Assembly: GCA_002296225.1 (NCBI GenBank)
Contig: DBHR01000089.1
Location: 1-20,326 of the forward strand
Source: Acidobacteria bacterium UBA823
GTDB taxonomy: Bacteria; Acidobacteriota; Vicinamibacteria; Vicinamibacterales; UBA823
DNA: 20,326 bases
Direction of reading: 5' to 3'
The position numbers were made by a program, and so were the translations under genes. The notes beneath the pieces are model-generated. The model worked only from the letters and a program-made list of their open reading frames with translations, did no database searches and was not told the origin of the DNA. Shown in pieces: positions 15,765 to 20,326 of the stretch (within the stretch, counting starts at the first letter, position 1; each line of letters begins with the position of its first letter).

Positions 15765-17164
15765 TCGCCCCGGCCAGGATTGCGGCGTTTCGCGCGCTCC
15801 GCGCGGTCACGGATCATTCCACTGACCTGCCTGACGCATTGCACCGTGTCCGTTCAGGCCTGCCGGGCCGGCAAGATCGTGCCCTCGTTAACGAGATCGT
15901 AACAGGGACTCTTCGATGGCGTGCAGCACTTGACCACCTAATCGTTCACTTCACCGACCGTCCGCTATCTAGACTCGACCCGGTCGTGCGCGACGTGCTC
16001 CGAATGAGCACCTATCAGCTACTCCACCTCGACCGGGTTCCCCACTTTGCCGTAGTCCACGACGCAGTCGACATCACGCGGACAGCCGGCCGCCGCCATT
16101 CAGCCGGCCTGACCAACGCTGCACTTCGAGCTCTGCTGCGTTCCCAGCCTAACCTCCCGCTGCCCGGACCACCGCCGCCAATCGAGGTCGCGGCTGCGTC
16201 TGAACGAGATTTTTCGACCTGGCCAAAGAAGCTCCAGTTTGACGCGATGCGCTTTCTGAGCATTACCCAATCCCACCCCAAATGGCTCGTGGAGCGCTGG
16301 CTGCACCGCTACGGCTATTCGGCGACACTTGCATGGACCGATTTCAACAATACACCTGCTCGGCTGACGCTCCGGGTGAACACCCTGCGCACCAGCCGCG
16401 AGGAATTGTCCGCCCAGTTCCGCGATCGCGGTGTAATGGTTGAGTCCGCCCGGTACGCTCGTGACGGGTTGACCGTTACCGCTGGAAATCAGTTCCTGCC
16501 AGACCTAAACGCCAGCGATTCCTTCCTAGTGCAAGACGAGGCCTCTCAGCTCGTTTCTCAACTCGTTCAAGCGGAGCCCGGACAACGTGTTCTTGATGCA
16601 TGCGCAGCGCCGGGTGGCAAGACAGTGGCCTTGGCTGCTGACATGGCGAATACTGGCCTTCTCATCGCAGCAGATTCGAAACACAGGAGGCTTTCTGTGC
16701 TAGCAAAAACCGTCTCACGAGCCCGCGCCCGGGTTGTTAGGCTGGTAGCGCACGACCTCCTCCTCGGCACACCATTCGGGGCAATTTTTGACCGAACTCT
16801 TGTCGATGCGCCCTGCACCGGCCTCGGAACCGTTCGACGGGATCCTGATATCCGATGGCGGCGTCGACCAGACGACCTTCAGCGTTTGGCGAACCGACAG
16901 CTCAAGATGCTCCGCTCAGCCGCCCGCTCCGTGCGACGGGGGGGGCGACTCGTTTACGCCACATGTTCCAGTGAACCCGAAGAGAATGAACGGGTGGTAG
17001 AGGCCTTTCTAGAAAATGAATCCGCTTTTCGCGCGGAAGACCTTCGGGAAACAGGTGACAACTCAAATCTTCGCTCAATCGTTAATCCAGCGGGTTATCT
17101 CCGCAGTTATCCCCATGCGCATGGCCTCGACGCTTTTTTCACTGCCGCTTTCATTCGCCGCTAG
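15761..17164 (+). CDS. rsmB: 16S rRNA (cytosine-5) methyltransferase, RsmB/Sun family
   Basis: Methylates a cytosine of 16S rRNA (C967 in E. coli) using S-adenosylmethionine. The 467-residue protein begins with a NusB-like helical RNA-binding domain (about 1-135: RIAAFRALRAV, LVNEIVTGTLRWR). A Rossmann methyltransferase domain follows, with the SAM-binding DACAAPGGKT (about 279-288), the DAPCTGLGT cysteine motif (about 349-357) and YATCSSEPEEN (about 400-410), which carries the catalytic Cys. It ends slightly longer than E. coli RsmB. It completes a four-gene run, aroC-def-fmt-rsmB, with def-fmt-rsmB a widely conserved order. It contains an uninterrupted run of eight G at 16938-16945. Confidence 0.95.
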   Translation: MIAPARIAAFRALRAVTDHSTDLPDALHRVRSGLPGRQDRALVNEIVTGTLRWRAALDHLIVHFTDRPLSRLDPVVRDVLRMSTYQLLHLDRVPHFAVVHDAVDITRTAGRRHSAGLTNAALRALLRSQPNLPLPGPPPPIEVAAASERDFSTWPKKLQFDAMRFLSITQSHPKWLVERWLHRYGYSATLAWTDFNNTPARLTLRVNTLRTSREELSAQFRDRGVMVESARYARDGLTVTAGNQFLPDLNASDSFLVQDEASQLVSQLVQAEPGQRVLDACAAPGGKTVALAADMANTGLLIAADSKHRRLSVLAKTVSRARARVVRLVAHDLLLGTPFGAIFDRTLVDAPCTGLGTVRRDPDIRWRRRPDDLQRLANRQLKMLRSAARSVRRGGRLVYATCSSEPEENERVVEAFLENESAFRAEDLRETGDNSNLRSIVNPAGYLRSYPHAHGLDAFFTAAFIRR

Positions 17165-17175
17165 TCCCCTACACC

Positions 17176-17204
17176 TTGGGACAAGCAGTAACTTGTGCTA
17201 CCTT
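17176..17204 (+). promoter_or_regulatory. Promoter of the PASTA-rpe-epimerase-bamD cluster
   Basis: TTGGGA (17176-17181), a 17-base spacer and TACCTT (17199-17204) with an upstream TG (17196-17197) form an extended -10 promoter. The start would be about 17211, four bases before the ATG at 17215, where no ribosome site exists. This would give a leaderless transcript. Confidence 0.55.
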
Positions 17205-17214
17205 TGATTATTCG

Positions 17215-17937
17215 ATGGCCCTAACCAATCGCGTGTGGGGCGTCGGGAAAGTCCTGTTGCTGGCCGGCGCGTTAACTGCGACGTTCCTTCTTTTCGCAGC
17301 CGCCGGCATGCGCGTTGCTCTCCGCGCCCGGGAAGTGACGGTCCCCGATTTATCCGGTCAAACGGTTGAGGCTGCAAGAGCGACCCTGGGCGACCTCGGT
17401 TTACTATTGCGTGTCGAGCCGGGTCGCCGATTAGACCCTTCAATTGCGTCCGATAGCGTCATGATGCAGGACCCACCAGCCGGATTAACCGCCCGTAGGC
17501 AGCGTACCGTTAAGGCCTGGCTCAGCGCCGGCTCTCGACCTAGTCGAATTCCGAGTTTCGTCGGCCAATCCGAGCGCAGCGCTCAGTTTCAAATACAGGA
17601 AGATCTCCTAGACCTTCTGGGTGTGGCCGAAATTCGATCGGCACGCTATCCGAGCGATACGGTGGTCGCCCAAGAACCGCCGCCCGCAACTCAAGGCACC
17701 GAGGTGTCACTCCTTCTGAACCGAGGCGAGCGGACTGCCACCTATGTTATGCCCGATTTAATTGGATCTGAGGGCAGTGCAACTGCGGACATTCTGCGGA
17801 GTCAGGGTTTTCGTATAACGGTCGTCGGCGACCGCCTTTATGCCAATGTGCCGCCGGGTATCGTGTTACGACAGTATCCGCAGGCTGGGTTCCAAATTTC
17901 CCCAGGGGAACCAATTTCTCTCGAGGTGACCCGTTGA
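17215..17937 (+). CDS. Membrane-anchored protein with three PASTA domains
   Basis: A 240-residue protein with a single N-terminal membrane segment (about 12-31) followed by three PASTA-type repeats: 41-106 (VTVPDLSGQTVEAA), 110-171 (RIPSFVGQSERSA) and 177-240 (YVMPDLIGSEGSAT). PASTA domains bind peptidoglycan or beta-lactams in Ser/Thr kinases and penicillin-binding proteins. Here there is no kinase or transpeptidase domain, so a cell-wall-sensing or scaffold role in the periplasm is inferred. The frame extends to a TTG at 17176, but that lies in a likely -35 element, so the ATG at 17215 is chosen although no ribosome site precedes it. The stop overlaps the rpe start (TTGA). The gene is 50 bases after rsmB. 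Confidence 0.87.
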   Translation: MALTNRVWGVGKVLLLAGALTATFLLFAAAGMRVALRAREVTVPDLSGQTVEAARATLGDLGLLLRVEPGRRLDPSIASDSVMMQDPPAGLTARRQRTVKAWLSAGSRPSRIPSFVGQSERSAQFQIQEDLLDLLGVAEIRSARYPSDTVVAQEPPPATQGTEVSLLLNRGERTATYVMPDLIGSEGSATADILRSQGFRITVVGDRLYANVPPGIVLRQYPQAGFQISPGEPISLEVTR

Positions 17938-18614
17938 GCGTTCTAATTGCCCCCTCGATCCTCTCAGCCGACTTCGCGGCCCTCGGCCAAGCCGTTCGGG
18001 CTACCGAACGCGGTGGCGCTGACGCCATCCACATTGACGTGATGGATGGTCACTTTGTGCCCAACTTGACTGTGGGCCCCCCCGTAGTCCAGGCCATCAA
18101 GCGAGTCGCAAAGGTTCCGTTAGATGTGCATCTTATGATCGAGGAACCCGACAACTATCTGAGTGCTTTCGCACAGGCTGGAGCCGACGCCCTGTCTGTC
18201 CATGTAGAAGTCCTATCCAAGCTGCAACCTACCATCAACGCTATTAAGGAGCTCGGTGTTCGGGCCGGTATCGCGCTCAATCCATCAACGCCGGTCACAG
18301 CCATTGAGGTGGTCGCCAGAGAGGTCGATCTTGTCTTGGTGATGTCTGTAAACCCAGGATTCGGTGGGCAAGCGTTCATCCCGCAAAGCCTTAACAAGGT
18401 CCGGGCGACACGCGCCTTGCTCGACCAAGTGGGTAATCCTGCTCCAATTACCGTCGATGGTGGCGTCAACCTTGGTAACGCCGCTGCCCTTGTTGAGGCC
18501 GGAGCAAGTGTCCTGGTGGCAGGCTCGGCAATCTTCGGCCAAGACGATCCTACCGAAGCCACGCGCGCGCTGCGGAACGCCAGCCAAGCCAGTAGCGCCC
18601 GGGAGTCGGCGTAA
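17934..18614 (+). CDS. rpe: Ribulose-phosphate 3-epimerase
   Basis: Interconverts ribulose-5-phosphate and xylulose-5-phosphate in the pentose phosphate pathway, which supplies ribose for PRPP and erythrose-4-phosphate for aromatic synthesis. The 226-residue TIM barrel has APSILSADFAALG (6-18), the metal site IHIDVMDGHFVPN (32-44: His33, Asp35), LDVHLM with His66, LNPSTPV, VLVMSVNPGFGGQ, the catalytic Asp in VDGGVN and VAGSAIFG. The start is a TTG at 17934 embedded in the stop of the PASTA gene, with GAGGTGA four bases upstream. No other start would keep the conserved N-terminus. Confidence 0.96.
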   Translation: MSVLIAPSILSADFAALGQAVRATERGGADAIHIDVMDGHFVPNLTVGPPVVQAIKRVAKVPLDVHLMIEEPDNYLSAFAQAGADALSVHVEVLSKLQPTINAIKELGVRAGIALNPSTPVTAIEVVAREVDLVLVMSVNPGFGGQAFIPQSLNKVRATRALLDQVGNPAPITVDGGVNLGNAAALVEAGASVLVAGSAIFGQDDPTEATRALRNASQASSARESA

Positions 18615-18615
18615 C

Positions 18616-19008
18616 GTGCGAGCCTCCACTTCGAGCGTGAGGGTTCGCTACGCTGAAACCGATAAGATGGGCGTCGTGTATTACGCTAACTATCTCGTCT
18701 GGTTTGAAATCGGCAGAACTGACCTGCTCCGAACACTCGGCTGCACCTACCAGGAAATGGAAGCAGCCGGATTGTCATTAGCTGTAATTCAAGTGGACTG
18801 CGAATATCGTCAACCCGCTCGATACGATGACGAGCTCAAAGTCACCACGGGTGCAAAATTACTCTCGCCCGCCCGCATCGCGTTTGATTATGACATTCGG
18901 TTGCCCGATGGCACCGTGAGCGCAGTTGGCCGGACCGTGCACGCCGCAATTAATCGGAAGGGCCGGGCTTGCCGGCTTCCGGCGTCTGTCTTGGCGGTGC
19001 TCGCATGA
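18616..19008 (+). CDS. ybgC: Acyl-CoA thioesterase, YbgC / 4-hydroxybenzoyl-CoA family
   Basis: A 130-residue hot-dog-fold thioesterase. The N-terminus carries the family signature RYAETDKMGVVYYANY (11-26) with catalytic Asp16, followed by WFEIGRTDLL. The His often found in this motif is Tyr here, a frequent natural variant. YbgC proteins hydrolyse short acyl-CoAs or acyl-ACP and in proteobacteria are linked to the Tol-Pal envelope system. The BamD-like gene two positions downstream fits an envelope context, but the substrate is not known. The frame is open far upstream inside rpe. The GTG at 18616, one base after the rpe stop, was chosen because it begins just before the signature. The stop overlaps the next start by ATGA. 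Confidence 0.9.
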   Translation: MRASTSSVRVRYAETDKMGVVYYANYLVWFEIGRTDLLRTLGCTYQEMEAAGLSLAVIQVDCEYRQPARYDDELKVTTGAKLLSPARIAFDYDIRLPDGTVSAVGRTVHAAINRKGRACRLPASVLAVLA

Positions 19009-19955
19009 ATGCTCTAGTCACAGGCGTCGCTGGGTTTATCGGGTCACATCTAGCGGAAGCCTTAATCGGAGACGGCCACAAGGTTATCGGCGTCGATTGT
19101 TTTACCGACTATTACGAACGCTCAAGAAAAGAAGCAAACCTTTCATCGCTGATGGGTCACTCTAGCTTTAAATTCACCGAAATCGACTTAATGGAAACCG
19201 ATCTTGCGACCCTCGTGGCGGGGGTGACCCATGTGTTTCATCTTGCCGCTCAACCGGGAGTCCGTCACAGTTGGAAGCGCGGGTTCCGGGCATATACCGC
19301 GCGCAATCTTGACGCAACCCAAGGTCTCCTTGAGGCGTGCGCCGAGCAACCCGTTGAGCGCTTCATCTATGCCTCAAGTTCATCGGTCTATGGCGATCAT
19401 GCGGCGCTGCCTATGCGGGAAGACGCGTCGCCCCTCCCGGTTTCTCCCTACGGGGTCACGAAGCTTGCAGCCGAACTACTTTGCCGCCTTTATCATGAGA
19501 CTAGTGGCGTGCCCGTAGTGGTCCTTCGGTATTTCACCGTCTACGGGCCTCGACAAAGACCTGACATGGCATTCCACCGCTTCCTCCTAGCAGCCATACG
19601 AGGCAAACCCATCTACGTCTACGGTGATGGGCGACAAACACGGGACTTCACGTTCGTCTCTGATACCGTGACCGCTACCGTAGCAGCAGGAACTCACGGG
19701 ACTGTTGGCCGCATTTACAATGTTGGTGGTGGCTCGCAGGTTTCAGTGAGTGACGCCCTTGAAATCGTCGCCGCCTGCGCCGGTCGTCCCCTCGACATCC
19801 AACGTAAACCCTGTCAACGTGGGGACATGCGGGACACGTATGCCGACACGTCTTTGGCTCAAAGAGACCTCGGCTTCACTCCGACCATCAGCTTAACGGA
19901 AGGGCTCCGGGCTGAACACGAGTGGCTTTCCCAACTCTCGACGGTGAACCCATGA
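19005..19955 (+). CDS. NAD-dependent sugar-nucleotide epimerase/dehydratase (extended SDR)
   Basis: A 316-residue extended short-chain dehydrogenase. It has the NAD-binding TGVAGFIGSH (6-15), HLAAQPGVRHSW, the SSSSVYG block, the catalytic YGVTK (Tyr149, Lys153), RYFTVYGPRQRPDMA and FTFVSDTV. The pattern is typical of UDP-glucuronate or UDP-glucose 4-epimerases acting on sugar nucleotides for polysaccharide or lipopolysaccharide synthesis. Exact substrate cannot be told from motifs alone. The frame continues upstream to a TTG at 18969. The ATG at 19005, overlapping the thioesterase stop, starts directly at the Rossmann motif and is preferred. The stop overlaps the following lipoprotein gene (ATGA). 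Confidence 0.9.
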   Translation: MNALVTGVAGFIGSHLAEALIGDGHKVIGVDCFTDYYERSRKEANLSSLMGHSSFKFTEIDLMETDLATLVAGVTHVFHLAAQPGVRHSWKRGFRAYTARNLDATQGLLEACAEQPVERFIYASSSSVYGDHAALPMREDASPLPVSPYGVTKLAAELLCRLYHETSGVPVVVLRYFTVYGPRQRPDMAFHRFLLAAIRGKPIYVYGDGRQTRDFTFVSDTVTATVAAGTHGTVGRIYNVGGGSQVSVSDALEIVAACAGRPLDIQRKPCQRGDMRDTYADTSLAQRDLGFTPTISLTEGLRAEHEWLSQLSTVNP

Positions 19956-20326
19956 TTCTGAGCGGTGTTGACCAACGAAAGGCGCGCAGCGCCTTGGCCC
20001 TGCTCTCGATCCTCCTCACAAGCTGTGCCAGCTTCAGCGTTCCGGACTGGGCGGCGGTGCCCCCAGGAACCCCAGAACCAGATCTGTATCTGTTCGAACG
20101 CGGCACAACTCTCCTTAACGAAGAGGAGTGGGTTGGTGCGCGGACCGTATTTGGAAGGCTGGTCGATGCCTATCCCCAGAGCCCCTACCGCTTCGACGCC
20201 AAACTTGCGATGGGTGACACCTTGCTTGCCCAGGGCGACATTGGCTCGCTAATCCAGGCGGTCAACGAATACGACGAGTTTCTCCGGTTTTATCCAACCC
20301 ATCCACGGGCCGCCTACGCGCAGTTT
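19952..20326 (+). CDS. bamD: BamD-like outer-membrane assembly lipoprotein (3' end cut off)
   Basis: The first 125 residues of a lipoprotein with TPR-like repeats. A short basic N-terminus and hydrophobic stretch end in a lipobox LTSC, so Cys25 would be lipidated. The helix-pair pattern that follows (LFERGTTLLNEEEWVGARTV, then LVDAYPQSPYRFDAKLAMGD and YDEFLRFYPTHPRAAYAQ) matches the BamD/YfiO family, which helps the BAM complex insert outer-membrane proteins. The visible part is about half of a typical 240-280-residue protein. A general TPR lipoprotein cannot be excluded without the C-terminus. Its ATG overlaps the epimerase stop. Presence of this gene supports a diderm cell. Confidence 0.84.
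   Translation, partial: MILSGVDQRKARSALALLSILLTSCASFSVPDWAAVPPGTPEPDLYLFERGTTLLNEEEWVGARTVFGRLVDAYPQSPYRFDAKLAMGDTLLAQGDIGSLIQAVNEYDEFLRFYPTHPRAAYAQF

Noticed and set aside
18364..18615. Longer thioesterase starting inside rpe
   Set aside because: The upstream part is an out-of-frame reading of rpe and lies before the hot-dog signature; the GTG at 18616 fits the family length.

Overview
The window looks like a chromosomal stretch of a moderately GC-rich, diderm, non-sporulating bacterium. Gene content points to Acidobacteriota, possibly a Vicinamibacteria-like lineage. The reasons are an outer-membrane-assembly (BamD-like) lipoprotein, a secreted protein of the SpoIVB/S55 type, a fused SpmA-SpmB membrane protein outside a sporulation locus, and an aroD-aroE fusion heading a trp operon. 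The lineage is an inference from gene content, not a computed placement.

Left part (1-7330, minus strand): a compact aromatic amino-acid operon read right to left: aroDE (fusion), trpE, trpG, trpD, trpC, trpF, trpB, with trpB running off the left edge. Neighbouring genes overlap by 1-11 bases or are separated by 2-3 bases, so translation is probably coupled. The 430-base gap at 7020-7449 is not empty. On the minus strand it holds a consensus-like promoter (TTGACA, 17 bp, TAACCT), a 42-residue leader ORF with Trp, Phe and Phe codons close together, and an intrinsic terminator just upstream of aroDE. A 10-bp alternative pairing starts inside the leader ORF and captures the 5' arm of that terminator. 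This reads as a translation-coupled attenuator controlling chorismate-to-tryptophan synthesis. It is the most interesting regulatory element in the window.

Middle part (7379-12861, plus strand): a divergent promoter (TTGACT, 18 bp, TATAAA) drives three genes. They encode a secreted SpoIVB-peptidase-like protein whose conserved blocks appear in permuted order, a signal-anchored beta-propeller/Ig-like protein translationally coupled to it, and a SpmA-SpmB fusion. Together they look like an envelope module of unknown job.

Right part (12981-20326, plus strand): aroC (chorismate synthase), def, fmt and rsmB (protein and ribosome maturation). A second cluster follows: a three-PASTA membrane protein, rpe, a YbgC-type thioesterase, a sugar-nucleotide epimerase and the start of a BamD-like lipoprotein, mostly joined by 4-base stop/start overlaps. 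The promoters predicted before aroC and before the PASTA gene lie so close to their start codons that their mRNAs may be leaderless.

No tRNA, rRNA, CRISPR array, insertion sequence or phage gene was recognised.
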